Assembly (NCBI GenBank): GCA_039714535.1
Contig: JBDLJC010000007.1
Coordinates: 23,542-87,541 of the forward strand
Source: JAGXFP01 sp039714535
GTDB lineage: Bacteria; Desulfobacterota; Desulfobulbia; Desulfobulbales; JAGXFP01
Length of the DNA stretch: 64,000 nucleotides
Direction: 5' to 3'
The position numbers and the translations under genes were made by a program. The notes beneath the pieces were generated by a model. That model worked only from the letters and a program-made list of their open reading frames with translations. It had not been told where the DNA came from and did no database searches. Below, in pieces: positions 9,762-19,077 of the stretch. Numbering within the stretch: position 1 is the stretch's first letter; each line of letters opens with the position of its first letter.

Positions 9762-10295
9762 CTATTCGCCATCGCTAAGAAGACTAAAGCCGGTCATCAT
9801 GTAGCGCATTCCAGAAATAGCAGTAAAGAGACCGGTGGTGGCCATAAGAGGGAAATGGAGCCATTGGTATGGTTCTGTATACTGATGGCCAAGGAGAAAA
9901 GCAATGGTGATTACCTGCAAAAGTGTTGTGACTTTCCCGTCAATAGTTGGCTTAATTGCCGGGAAGTCTTTATCCCAAGCCAGAATACCGATACCGGTCA
10001 TAATCATTAAATCCCGACTGACGACCATGATCGCCAGCCAACTGGGCGCCAAACCGGCAATGGCCAGGACAATAAAGGCAGTGCCCAACAGCAGCTTGTC
10101 GGCAATCGGGTCAAGAAAAGCGCCAAGCCTGGTCTGTTGTTTTAGAATCTTGGCCATAAAACCATCCAGGCCATCACTTATAGCAGCTATCACAAAAATC
10201 AATAAGGCCAGCAGATCCTGCCCTTCTATCATAAAATAGAGCATGACCGGGACCAGGATTATCCGCACCAGGGTTATACTATTGGGGATATTCAT
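9762..10295 (-). CDS. pgsA: CDP-diacylglycerol-glycerol-3-phosphate 3-phosphatidyltransferase
   Basis: A 177-residue membrane enzyme of the CDP-alcohol phosphotransferase family making phosphatidylglycerol phosphate. The family motif DG-x2-A-x9-G-x3-D-x3-D is seen in DGFMAKILKQQTRLG followed by AFLDPIAD, with Lys in place of the usual Arg after Ala. Several membrane helices follow. The start overlaps the miaA stop by 4 bases, so miaA and pgsA are translationally coupled. Confidence 0.92.
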   Translation of the reverse strand: MNIPNSITLVRIILVPVMLYFMIEGQDLLALLIFVIAAISDGLDGFMAKILKQQTRLGAFLDPIADKLLLGTAFIVLAIAGLAPSWLAIMVVSRDLMIMTGIGILAWDKDFPAIKPTIDGKVTTLLQVITIAFLLGHQYTEPYQWLHFPLMATTGLFTAISGMRYMMTGFSLLSDGE

Positions 10296-11269
10296 AGGGA
10301 TTCATCCAAATATTTAGTTATTGTTCTATAAATCTCTGCAACTTGGCCTGGGGCAAACCAGCTAATCTGTTGATCTTTTTTGAACCAGGTGAACTGGCGC
10401 TTGGCGTACCGGCGAGTATCCCTGGCCATTATCCTGAGCGTTTCGTCTTTGTCCCAGTCGCCAGCCAGAAACTTGACCGCGTGCCGATATCCTATTGATT
10501 GCATGGCTTTCAGATTCGGCCCGTAACCCATATCAAGGAGCTTACGGACCTCATCCAGCAAACCAGTTTCAAACATTTGCTTGGTGCGTTCATTTATTCT
10601 TTCATACAACTGCTCTCGGTCACAGGTAAGACCTATCTTTAATATCGATCGATGGTTGCTATCGATTACTGCCTGTTGCTGTCGAGCCAAATGAACAGAC
10701 CAAGGGATTCCGGTCTGTTCAAAAACCTGCAGGGCCCGGAGTAGCCGGTAAGTATCGTTGGGATGAATTCTTGCCGCCGAGACACCATCGCATTTTTGCA
10801 ATCTTGCAAAAAGATGGGCCCTGCCCTTCTCTAATAATTCATTATCCAGCCTGGCCCGTATCTGCAAAGCAGCTTCGTCGTCAGCAATCGCTCCATCACC
10901 TGCAACATCAAAAACACCATCCTGAAACCCCTTAAGATAAAGGCCGGTGCCTCCGGTCAAAATCGGCAGTTTGCTACGGGAGATTATATCAGAACAGACT
11001 CGTTCGGCATCATTAATAAAAAGACTGACATTATACTCCTCATCGGGATTTACGATATCGATGAGATGATGCCTGACTGTCTGTTGCTCTTCCCTGGACG
11101 GCTTGGCGGTGCCGATATCCATATAACGATAGATCTGCATAGAGTCGACATTTACAATCTCTCCAGCAAGATGATTCGCTAACTGTAGAACCAGATTGGT
11201 TTTCCCGACCGCCGTGGGTCCGACTATCGCAACTATTTGCTGCGATGATTTGTCACGAGATTTTGTCAT
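10292..11269 (-). CDS. miaA: tRNA dimethylallyltransferase
   Basis: A 325-residue enzyme that prenylates A37 of tRNAs reading UNN codons, the step before MiaB. P-loop GPTAVGKT lies at residues 16-23, DSMQIYRYMDIGTAKP holds the substrate-binding Asp, and the central GGTGLYLKG and C-terminal RRYAKRQFTWF segments are family hallmarks. It is upstream of and overlaps pgsA. Confidence 0.94.
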   Translation of the reverse strand: MTKSRDKSSQQIVAIVGPTAVGKTNLVLQLANHLAGEIVNVDSMQIYRYMDIGTAKPSREEQQTVRHHLIDIVNPDEEYNVSLFINDAERVCSDIISRSKLPILTGGTGLYLKGFQDGVFDVAGDGAIADDEAALQIRARLDNELLEKGRAHLFARLQKCDGVSAARIHPNDTYRLLRALQVFEQTGIPWSVHLARQQQAVIDSNHRSILKIGLTCDREQLYERINERTKQMFETGLLDEVRKLLDMGYGPNLKAMQSIGYRHAVKFLAGDWDKDETLRIMARDTRRYAKRQFTWFKKDQQISWFAPGQVAEIYRTITKYLDESL

Positions 11270-11503
11270 TAATAATTATTTGCAGGGGAAGGACTAACTA
11301 AGTTGGTTAAGTTGAAAGAGATATCTCACAAAAAAAATGGGCCTGTTCATCCCAACAAAAACCGATAACCCCGTAACAGTTGATGGGATGATGATAACCT
11401 TATCCAAATAAAGACAACCGGGAAAGCAGAAGATAACAAGAGGGAGACAACGAGGTCAAGTCGGAAATAACTGGAGAGAGAGCAAGACGGAAACAACCAA
11501 TTT

Positions 11504-11884
11504 TTATTTATTTTCAGCGGCTACCTGCTCAAAGGCCTGCTCGGCCACCATATAAAGCATTGCCAAATTGGTCGGCTTAGTAAAGTAGTCGTCGAAACCG
11601 GCTTTGCGGCAATCGGCAAGCTCATAAAGAGAGGAATGCCCGGTCATAGCGTAAATGCAGGCAGTAGGATGATCCTTTCTGATTTGCCGGCAGAGCTCAA
11701 GGCCGCTCATATCTCCGGGTAATTTCAAATCCAGAAACATAACCTGAATTTCAGGAGTCAGGATCGCCAACGCCTCTTCGGCATTAAAGGCACAAATTAC
11801 CTCATAGCCCTTCTGACTAAAAGCATCAAAGAGCATCCCATTGATATCTTTATCGTCATCGACAATCAATATCTGTTTATTCAT
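11504..11884 (-). CDS. Stand-alone response regulator receiver
   Basis: A 126-residue CheY-like domain without an output domain. The acidic pocket (VDDDKD), phospho-acceptor Asp in MFLDLKLPG, Thr in AMTGHSS and Lys in YFTKPTN are all present, so phosphorylation is expected. No kinase is adjacent. A 13-bp hairpin lies just upstream of the start. Confidence 0.85.
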   Translation of the reverse strand: MNKQILIVDDDKDINGMLFDAFSQKGYEVICAFNAEEALAILTPEIQVMFLDLKLPGDMSGLELCRQIRKDHPTACIYAMTGHSSLYELADCRKAGFDDYFTKPTNLAMLYMVAEQAFEQVAAENK

Positions 11885-11900
11885 GGCAAACCTTATAAAA

Positions 11901-11935
11901 TTAAACCATCCTGATTCCCTAGCAGGATGGTTTAA
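11901..11935. terminator. 13-bp perfect hairpin, possible bidirectional terminator or leader attenuator
   Basis: TTAAACCATCCTG and CAGGATGGTTTAA form perfect arms around a 9-base loop, between the receiver gene (minus) and serC (plus). On the minus strand a T-rich run follows. Since the receiver gene starts 17 bases further on, it could act as an attenuator rather than an end-of-gene terminator. Confidence 0.45.
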
Positions 11936-12123
11936 ATGAAAACAGCTCTATATTTTACTCTTACAATCTAATCACAATAACAGCTGTGCTGTCCAATTAA
12001 TAATCATTCTCTTACAGCTATCAGGGCGATATTTTTTGCAAAACTCCGCGCAATAGGTTATCAATACAGCCTATTTTACGATTTAAAACTTGACCATTTT
12101 ATATGTTTTTTTCGGAGGAACAA

Positions 12124-13203
12124 ATGCCAGACAGAATATTCAATTTCAGTGCCGGCCCTGGCACCCTACCCCTGGAAGTTTTACAACAGGCGGCCAAAGA
12201 TGTGGTGAACTTTAATGACAAGGGTATCGGTCTGATCGAAATGAGTCATCGCAGCAAGGAGTTCGTGGCCGTGGCGGATGAAGCCGAAGCCCTTTTACGT
12301 GAACTTCTCGGCGTGCCAAATAATTTCAAGGTCCTTTTCCTCCAGGGCGGCGCCTCCACCCAGTTTGCGATGGTGCCGATGAACCTGCTGGGCCCCGGCA
12401 AAAAAGCTACTTATCTGAATACCGGCGTCTGGTCGAAAAAAGCCATCAAAGAGGCCAAATTATTAGGAGATGCGCAGGTAGCATATAGCAGCGAGGAGAG
12501 CAATTTCAACCATGTCCCAACCAATAATGATTACCAGGTTGGCAATGATTCCGAATATCTCTACTTTGTCTCGAATAACACCATTTACGGCACCCAATTT
12601 CATGGATTTCCCAAGACCGACAAGATGCTGGTCTGCGATATGTCATCTGACATAATGTCAAGACATCTGGATTTCAGCAAATTCGGGATTATCTTTGCCG
12701 GAGCCCAGAAGAATATGGGGCCGGCTGGTTGTGCGGTTGTTATTATTCGTGATGACCTGCTTGACCGAACGCCCGAAACCGTCCCGACCATGTTCCGCTA
12801 CAAGACCCATGCCGATAAGGGCTCGATGTTTAACACCCCCCCCTGTTTCTCGATCCACGTTATCGGCCTTGTTTTGAAATGGCTGAAAAAGCTAGGCGGT
12901 ATTTCCATAATTGAAGAGATGAACCGCGAAAAAGCCGCCTTGTTATATCAGGCCATCGATGGCACGGATTTCTACCGGGGCCATGCCGAAGAAGCATCGA
13001 GATCACTGATGAATGTAGCCTTCAACCTGCCCACCCCTGAGTTAGAAGCAAAATTTGTCCAGGAAGCAACCGCCCAGGGATTCGACGGCCTGAAGGGCCA
13101 TCGCTCGGTTGGTGGTTGCCGGGCCTCGATCTATAATGCCTTCCCCCGCGAGGGTGTTCAGAAGTTAATCTCGTTTATGCAAAAATTTGAACAGCAAAAC
13201 TGA
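12124..13203 (+). CDS. serC: Phosphoserine aminotransferase
   Basis: A 359-residue PLP enzyme converting 3-phosphohydroxypyruvate to phosphoserine. The start is ATG 12124, preceded by GGAGGA; an in-frame ATG at 12103 would put the ribosome-binding site inside the gene. FNFSAGPGTLP opens the protein, GGASTQFAMVP and the PLP lysine in AGAQKNMGPAG are present, and the C-terminal GHRSVGGCRASIYNA is the family substrate-binding segment. A strong terminator follows. Confidence 0.94.
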   Translation: MPDRIFNFSAGPGTLPLEVLQQAAKDVVNFNDKGIGLIEMSHRSKEFVAVADEAEALLRELLGVPNNFKVLFLQGGASTQFAMVPMNLLGPGKKATYLNTGVWSKKAIKEAKLLGDAQVAYSSEESNFNHVPTNNDYQVGNDSEYLYFVSNNTIYGTQFHGFPKTDKMLVCDMSSDIMSRHLDFSKFGIIFAGAQKNMGPAGCAVVIIRDDLLDRTPETVPTMFRYKTHADKGSMFNTPPCFSIHVIGLVLKWLKKLGGISIIEEMNREKAALLYQAIDGTDFYRGHAEEASRSLMNVAFNLPTPELEAKFVQEATAQGFDGLKGHRSVGGCRASIYNAFPREGVQKLISFMQKFEQQN

Positions 13204-13229
13204 TGACGTCGCAGATAGCGAAGACTCCG

Positions 13230-13266
13230 AAAATTCCGATCTGCGACGCCGTAGATCGGAATTTTT
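13230..13266 (+). terminator. Intrinsic terminator after serC
   Basis: AAAATTCCGATCT pairs with AGATCGGAATTTT around a 10-base loop, ending in a short T run, 27 bases after the serC stop. Confidence 0.8.
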
Positions 13267-13306
13267 GTTTGGCCATCTCGATGTTGCTGCCCATTGGTTG
13301 CTCTAA

Positions 13307-14176
13307 ATGAATTACGAAGGAAACGTCATCAGGCCGCCAAGTGAGTCCGATAGTATAATTCTCCAGGTAACCGTTGGCTGCTCCCATAATAAGTGCGCCT
13401 TTTGCGCCACCTATCGCGATGAACTTTTCCGCCTCAAGGACGCGCGGATTATCGAAGAAGATCTTGATTTCGCCGCCCGATATTGCACGCGGCAGAAGAG
13501 GGTTTTTCTGGCGGACGGCGATGTCCTGAGCCTGCCCCAGCAAAAACTTGTCGAGCTTCTCAGCCAAATTAGAGATCGTCTTCCTTGGGTCACTAGAATT
13601 TCCCTTTATGGCAATGCCAAAAATATCCTGCGTAAGAGCGAAGCTGAATTAAAACAACTCAAAGACCTCGGCCTGGCCCGGGTCTTTATGGGGTTGGAAA
13701 GCGGTCACGACCCTACCCTTTTGGCAATTAACAAGGGGGCGGACTCGGCAAAGATGATTAAGGCCGGCAGACTGATCAGGGCGGCCAGACTGTTTCTGTC
13801 GGTGACGGTTTTGCTCGGTGTCGCCGGGCGTGATAACTCCGAGGCCCATGCCCGGGCTACCGGCCAGGTAATTTCCGCGATGGGTCCAAATCAGGTCGGG
13901 GTCCTGACCCTGATGTTGCTGCCTGGCACCCCTCTATACGAGCAAGAAGGAAAAGGCGAGTTTGTCCTGCCCGATCAGGCCGGTTTTTTACGGGAACTTT
14001 ATCTTATGGTCGAGAACATCGAGCTTGACCGACTCCAGTTCCAGTCGAACCATGCCTCCAATTATTTACCGATTAACTGCCGGCTACCGAGGGACCGCCA
14101 GACGGTGCTGGCCGCCATCGCTAAAGCGTTAAATGGCGAGATTGCCCTGAAACCAGAACATCTAAGAGTGTTATGA
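13307..14176 (+). CDS. Radical SAM protein of unknown substrate
   Basis: A 289-residue Elp3/MiaB-type radical SAM enzyme. The cluster motif is CSHNKCAFC (CxxxxCxxC spacing; the functional CxxxCxxC reading is unclear because the three Cys are spaced 5 and 3) near residues 26-34, followed by FLADGDVL and GLESGHDPTLLAINKG, typical of COG1032-like enzymes. There is no SPASM, TRAM or B12 domain. It overlaps rlmN by 4 bases (ATGA), so the two are coupled. The substrate cannot be named. Confidence 0.75.
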   Translation: MNYEGNVIRPPSESDSIILQVTVGCSHNKCAFCATYRDELFRLKDARIIEEDLDFAARYCTRQKRVFLADGDVLSLPQQKLVELLSQIRDRLPWVTRISLYGNAKNILRKSEAELKQLKDLGLARVFMGLESGHDPTLLAINKGADSAKMIKAGRLIRAARLFLSVTVLLGVAGRDNSEAHARATGQVISAMGPNQVGVLTLMLLPGTPLYEQEGKGEFVLPDQAGFLRELYLMVENIELDRLQFQSNHASNYLPINCRLPRDRQTVLAAIAKALNGEIALKPEHLRVL

Positions 14177-15252
14177 ACAAAGTAGACTTAAAGAATTTAA
14201 CCCAGGAGCAGTTGATTGCCTACGTGCAAGAATTGGGTTTACCGGTATTCCGGGGCCGCCAGATCTTCTCCTGGTTATACCGCCCGGGCATTAATGATTT
14301 CAGCCAGATGACCGACCTCAACAAGGAATTACGGGCGACCCTTGCTGATAAGGCCGAAATCAGCCAACTGCCGGTGGCCAAGCAGGAAAAATCAAAAGAC
14401 GGCACCATCAAATTTGCCTTCAGATTGAATGATAACGAGATTATCGAATCCGTCCTGATCCCCGAAGAAGATCGCAACACCCTCTGTATCTCCTGCCAGG
14501 TAGGTTGTGCCATGGGCTGTGATTTCTGTCTGACCGGCACCATGGGCCTCACCAGGAATCTTACCCCGGCCGAAATCGTCAATCAGGTCTGCGCAGTGAT
14601 CAAGGAAATGCCGGAGGAGATGTGCCACGGTGACAAGAAAAACAGCTGTATCAACAATCTGGTCTTCATGGGCATGGGGGAGCCGCTGGCCAATCTTGAC
14701 AACCTCCTTACTGCCTTAGATATTCTCATGGACCAGCGGGGCCTTGATTTCTCAGGACGAAAAATCACCGTCTCGACCTGCGGCATCGTGCCGAAGATGA
14801 AGGAGCTGGGCGAGAAAACCGCCGTCAACCTGGCGGTATCTTTACACAGTGTCAACGATGAGGTCAGAAGCCAGTTGATGCCGATCAACCGTAAATATCC
14901 GGTGGAGCAACTTATCCAGGCCTGCCGGGATTTCCCGATGCCCAAACGCCGCATGATCATGTTCGAATATATAATGATCAAGGGTCTCAACGATTCCGAT
15001 GCCGATGCCCGGGAACTGGCCCATAAATTGCGGGATATAAAGTGCAAGATCAACCTGCTCCCCTATAACGAATGCCCCGGCACCGATTATCAATGCCCGT
15101 CACGGGAGCGGACCGAGGCCTTTCAGCAGATCCTGCGTAAGGCCGATTATACCGTTTTTATAAGATCAAGCCGTGGCAGTGACATCTCCGCCGCCTGTGG
15201 CCAGCTGGCGGTGAAGGCAAACAGCGAAAAAGGCGAGGAGCGAGGGGCATAA
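14173..15252 (+). CDS. rlmN: Dual-specificity 23S rRNA A2503/tRNA A37 methyltransferase RlmN
   Basis: A 359-residue radical SAM methyl synthase making m2A2503 in 23S rRNA. The cluster motif is CAMGCDFC; Cys in NTLCISCQ precedes it and the methyl-carrying Cys lies in RSSRGSDISAACGQLA near the C-terminus. GMGEPLANLDN is a family signature. Full length, translationally coupled to the upstream radical SAM gene. Confidence 0.94.
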   Translation: MNKVDLKNLTQEQLIAYVQELGLPVFRGRQIFSWLYRPGINDFSQMTDLNKELRATLADKAEISQLPVAKQEKSKDGTIKFAFRLNDNEIIESVLIPEEDRNTLCISCQVGCAMGCDFCLTGTMGLTRNLTPAEIVNQVCAVIKEMPEEMCHGDKKNSCINNLVFMGMGEPLANLDNLLTALDILMDQRGLDFSGRKITVSTCGIVPKMKELGEKTAVNLAVSLHSVNDEVRSQLMPINRKYPVEQLIQACRDFPMPKRRMIMFEYIMIKGLNDSDADARELAHKLRDIKCKINLLPYNECPGTDYQCPSRERTEAFQQILRKADYTVFIRSSRGSDISAACGQLAVKANSEKGEERGA

Positions 15253-15482
15253 AGATATAACTTTCTGCCACCGTTAACTCAGTTTCTTCTAATTTTATAG
15301 CCCCCCCACTACCTCGATTTATGCAGAAAGTAATTGGGCAGCGCAAGGCAATTAAATCAACAAAACGATAACATCCCCTCGCCTCTTGCTTTTTGTCTGA
15401 AATTCTTACACAAACAGATCAGACCGTGATTTCAAGAATGTGATCACCAGCAATCAAACTATCTGTTATTTTTCTGCGTGCC

Positions 15483-15839
15483 TCAAAAAATCCCCAGCGC
15501 CGTCTTCAGATCACTGATCTGAAACGGCTTGCTTAAGACCCCATCATAGCCGTGCTGCTCAAACTCGTAGATTATTTCTTCATAAGGACTATTGCAACAG
15601 GCAATCACCTTTAAGTCGGGATTGATTCCCTTTAACTTCTTGAGAATTTTGCTACTGCTGTGCATGTCGGTTATTTCAAGCAAAATTGAGATATAGGTTT
15701 TGTGGTTACCTGATTTGACAATATGAGCTTCTACTTCTGCATAGTTTTTTAAGAAATCTACCTCTATTTGCCAGGCCCTCATAAGCTCGGCAAAAAACCT
15801 CCTTAAGGTCTCGTTGCCTTCAACCACAAGAATTTTCAT
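15483..15839 (-). CDS. Degenerate receiver-like protein (Glu at the phospho-site)
   Basis: A 118-residue CheY-fold protein. The N-terminal acidic pair is replaced by EGNE, the phospho-acceptor position in SILLEITDM is Glu55 rather than Asp, and the switch Thr/Ser region reads CCNSP; the conserved Lys (LSKPF, Lys94) and the final helix remain. It is therefore probably a phosphorylation-independent pseudo-receiver, possibly locked in an active-like state by the Glu. It lies near the FHA-sigma54 regulator on the same strand, with about 320 bases between. Confidence 0.7.
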   Translation of the reverse strand: MKILVVEGNETLRRFFAELMRAWQIEVDFLKNYAEVEAHIVKSGNHKTYISILLEITDMHSSSKILKKLKGINPDLKVIACCNSPYEEIIYEFEQHGYDGVLSKPFQISDLKTALGIF

Positions 15840-16160
15840 CTCCCCCCCCCAAAAAAAAATGATTAGTAGCCTCTACCTTAAAGAAGCAAAAGCCATGCCG
15901 TAAACCAATGGGACCAAGGGGTAAACTAAAATCAGGCCTAACTACACCCAGTTGAAATGATGAATAACCAACCCTGGAAACTAGGAGAGGTAAGTGTCAG
16001 GCTAATTAGCGACGTCTTGGAGAGATAAAAAAAGGGGGCAGTGTCTGAATTTCTGACAACAAAAACTTACTTGGTCGGGGACTAGCGTTCAGTACGAGCC
16101 AGGATTGGTTTTCTGAGTGGGGGTTGAAGCCTACTGTAAGATTATCTGACAGAGAGTTTT
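15840..16160. other. Gene-free stretch between pseudo-receiver and FHA-sigma54 regulator
   Basis: No coding frame, terminator or repeat was recognised. It starts with a C tract followed by an A tract that immediately precedes the pseudo-receiver start. Confidence 0.4.
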
Positions 16161-17522
16161 TTACTTGATCTGATATTTTTTGATTTTTTTATAGAGAGTG
16201 TCCCGGGATATGCCCAGGAGTTGGGCGGCTTGGAGTTTCACCCCGTTTGTCTTTTCTAGAACCCGGGATATATGATTTTTCTCCATCTCTTTCAAGGACC
16301 ACAATTCATCGAGTTGCATTCGCCTGGTTTCCGAGTTGACGTCTTCGGTAGGAATATCCAGATCTGACGCAGCTACCACCGAACTCTTGCTTCTGACCAT
16401 GGTGTTCAACAGGATGTTTTTCAGTTCCCTGATATTATCGGGCCAATGATAGGATAGCAGCTTTACCTCCGCCTCTTTTGATATTTTTTTTATCCCAATG
16501 TCATATTTATCGGCATGCCGATCTATAAAAAATTTTGCCAAGGGGATAATGTCTTCTTTTCTTTCCCTAAGAGGCGGGATCTCCAGGGAAATACAGGCCA
16601 GCCTTTGGAACAGGTCTCTCCGAAAAGATTTCCTTTTAATCATGGAGGCAATGTCCTGGTTGGTGGCGGCCACCAGTCGCAGGTCTATCTTTCTAACCTT
16701 GATATCCCCAAGCCTGGTCAACTTGTGGTCTTCGATGAACCGGAGAAGTTTCGGTTGCAAGGCCAGGTCCATATCCCCTATTTCGTCTAAAAAGATGGTG
16801 CCGTTTATCGCCTGTTCCAGTTTGCCCGGCCGGTCACAGGCATTATGAAACGCCCCTTTGACTGAACCAAACAACTCGCTTTCGAAAATACCTTCAGGGA
16901 TAGCGGAGCAGTTAAGGGGCACAAAGGCCCCCTTGCCGGCAGAAAACCTGTGGAGAGTTTGCGCCACGATCTCTTTACCGGTCCCGGATTCCCCCAGGAT
17001 CAGGACGGGCACATTGATTTTGCTGATCTCTTGAATATCCATGAAGAGATTCATCATGCTGTCGCTCTCAACAATTACGCCAGCCTCTTTCAGGAGGTTC
17101 TTTAGTTTGATTTTTTTCTCAAGAGTTTTCTGGCAGGTTGAGGTTAATATCGTTTTTTTATCATTTGAATTACCTTCAGCCTGTTTATCTATAATATCTT
17201 GATCCGGTGTCCCGGCGGGGTGAAATACTGCTTTGGTGTCGACAAAGGTGAATGAATAACCGGCTACCTGGAACTTCATCCCATTGACAAGACGACATTT
17301 CTTGACGGTCTGTTGATCGACAATGGTGCCGTTACGGCTGGTATCATGGAGGACATGATGGCCGTGTTCTTCAGCTATGAATAGGTGATTGCGGGAGATC
17401 TTCCGGTCATCATTATCACAGAAAATGATATCGTTGCCTTCTCCCCGACCTATCTTTATCTTGCTAAAAAACTTGAAGATATTATGGATGTTGCCTGATT
17501 TCTCGACGACAAGATACGGCAT
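16161..17522 (-). CDS. FHA-domain sigma54-type transcriptional activator
   Basis: A 453-residue regulator. The FHA domain at about residues 5-95 has GRGEGND, RKISRNH and SRNG phosphothreonine-binding motifs. The AAA+ domain has Walker A GESGTGKE (177-184), Walker B GTIFLDEIGD (241-250) and arginine-finger region RRDLFQRL. A Fis-type helix-turn-helix (LQAAQLLGISRDTLYKKIKKY) ends the protein. The loop that normally reads GAFTGA and contacts sigma54 reads GAFHNA (223-228), a change that usually weakens sigma54 remodelling. Input is probably a Ser/Thr kinase signal through FHA. No kinase gene is adjacent. Confidence 0.9.
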   Translation of the reverse strand: MPYLVVEKSGNIHNIFKFFSKIKIGRGEGNDIIFCDNDDRKISRNHLFIAEEHGHHVLHDTSRNGTIVDQQTVKKCRLVNGMKFQVAGYSFTFVDTKAVFHPAGTPDQDIIDKQAEGNSNDKKTILTSTCQKTLEKKIKLKNLLKEAGVIVESDSMMNLFMDIQEISKINVPVLILGESGTGKEIVAQTLHRFSAGKGAFVPLNCSAIPEGIFESELFGSVKGAFHNACDRPGKLEQAINGTIFLDEIGDMDLALQPKLLRFIEDHKLTRLGDIKVRKIDLRLVAATNQDIASMIKRKSFRRDLFQRLACISLEIPPLRERKEDIIPLAKFFIDRHADKYDIGIKKISKEAEVKLLSYHWPDNIRELKNILLNTMVRSKSSVVAASDLDIPTEDVNSETRRMQLDELWSLKEMEKNHISRVLEKTNGVKLQAAQLLGISRDTLYKKIKKYQIK

Positions 17523-17787
17523 TGATTCCCCCTTTTAATCAATTGTCGCAACAAACAACAATAGTACATTTTATCGATAAGAACTCAAGGATAAACAGCT
17601 CTATTTATCAATAAGGGCTAGGGAAGAGCCAGGTATAAAATCAGGGTTTTGCTCACTCGGCAGGCTTGCTATTCATAATATCTTACAATCCTGCTGTAAC
17701 CCTCAATATTAATGATTATTTTATTACAGGTAGGGGCCTGGTTGGTATCAACCATATATATTTTCCGATTTAGGGGTGAAGAGAAAA

Positions 17788-18000
17788 ATGTCATTCCAGA
17801 AACTGCCTGGAAATAAGGGGATGATCTATATCCCGGATCGCAGAAAGATCGCGAAAAAGCACCCCTGCCGGGACTGCTTTTCGTGCCATTGGTGTAGCAA
17901 CGAACGTTGTCGCACCTGCCGGTCGAAATGTGACCGGGAAGAGAAGGAAGACATCTCAAGTCAAAACTGTATTTTCATTCGGAAACAGGAAGAGCGTTGA
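17788..18000 (+). CDS. Small cysteine-rich protein
   Basis: A 70-residue protein with the cluster HPCRDCFSCHWCSNERC followed by RTCRSKC: eight cysteines in about 25 residues, suggesting zinc or iron-sulfur binding. The ATG at 17788 follows a GGGGTGAAGAG site; a GTG at 17776 is an alternative start. Its 3' end overlaps the convergent gene 17975-18751 by 26 bases. No family recognised. Confidence 0.5.
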   Translation: MSFQKLPGNKGMIYIPDRRKIAKKHPCRDCFSCHWCSNERCRTCRSKCDREEKEDISSQNCIFIRKQEER

Positions 18001-18751
18001 GACTTTCTTTTGCAAAGTTTTGAATTTTCCAATTTGATGATGTTCTAGAAATTTTTCGTAAAGTGGCTCTATACTGGGGATCTCCCGAGGAAGCAAGAGC
18101 TTTGCATAGCCAGGATATTGTATCAACATGGTCATGTTCCAATGAGTTCTTGGCGTAATTTGCTAATAATTCCACCTCTATGATATTAAAGATTTCAGGA
18201 CTTGATTTGCTACTCCTAAACACGATTTTTGCGCCATCACGCTTTATATTTACGTTGTCAGCTCTGATCATGTTAGCAATTCTGTTTTCTTCCGGAGATA
18301 ATGCCTCGTCATACAATGCCGTACTATTAACAATCTTATTTCGCTCGCTATATTCATCAAGATTTTCTAAGCTTTGTTTTGCATAACGTTTAATTTTATT
18401 ATTATCGATACTATCAATTACTTTCTGCAAGGTGGATTGATATCTATAATCACCGGAAGATGCTAGGGCCTTGCAAAGCCAAGAAGCCTCATCAATATGC
18501 ATTTTACTTAAATTTGTAGCGTGCAAGTACTTGAGAAGATTTTTTTCAACTGCATCATACAATGAAGAACTGGCAATTGCTGAATTGGAAATTAGCTTTG
18601 CTGCTGTTATACGCACTATTATATTGTTGGAGTGAAGTTTGCCGATATAGTCCTGGACTTCGCTTTCCCTGTTATCTGAGCAGAAAGAATTTGTTGTGAA
18701 ACATAAAACGAGGATTACCAATAATGCCATTGAAAATCTTATTTTCTTCAT
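17975..18751 (-). CDS. Exported protein with two tandem helical repeats
   Basis: A 258-residue protein with a clear signal peptide (MKKIRFSMALLVILVLCFTT, cleavage after about residue 25). Two halves share the motif SWLCKALASSGD-x2-Y-x2-TL followed by K/Q-rich helices ending AK-x-SL, at about residues 90-130 and 208-250. The spacing suggests HEAT-like alpha-solenoid repeats arisen by internal duplication. Function unknown. It lies at the edge of the cassette-like region. Confidence 0.6.
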   Translation of the reverse strand: MKKIRFSMALLVILVLCFTTNSFCSDNRESEVQDYIGKLHSNNIIVRITAAKLISNSAIASSSLYDAVEKNLLKYLHATNLSKMHIDEASWLCKALASSGDYRYQSTLQKVIDSIDNNKIKRYAKQSLENLDEYSERNKIVNSTALYDEALSPEENRIANMIRADNVNIKRDGAKIVFRSSKSSPEIFNIIEVELLANYAKNSLEHDHVDTISWLCKALASSGDPQYRATLRKISRTSSNWKIQNFAKESLNALPVSE

Positions 18752-18959
18752 TATTTCATCTCCCCTTAAATTGCGCCGTTGGTGCCACTTCTATATTGTT
18801 AAATAGAGTCTCACAATTGCCTCCACAGCATTTCATTGATAATGGTATGTCATTTTCAGTATTTCTGACAAGTATTATCTGGCAATTTCCTCCAATATCA
18901 AATCCAAGGCCCCTTTCTTAACCTTGTTCAGAGGGCCTCCTCAGCAACCCGCCCCACCT

Positions 18960-19060
18960 CCACCAACACCCCGGCCAATCGTCGCACCACCAGACCGGCC
19001 AGCGGAATTGCCCCACCAGGCCGCATTCCTTCACCCGGCGGGCCGCTTAACGCTGATTAT
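18960..19060 (-). repeat. Degenerate attC-like site
   Basis: On the minus strand a GTTAAGC core (19045-19051, matching GTTRRRY) is followed by GGAATGCGGCCTGGTGGGG and an inverted GCTGGCCGG segment. This internal block resembles those at 20700-20750, 21300-21340 and 21810-21860. The fold-back is imperfect, so it is called as a candidate only. Confidence 0.4.
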
Positions 19061-19077
19061 GTTGTTGCATGTTTTTG

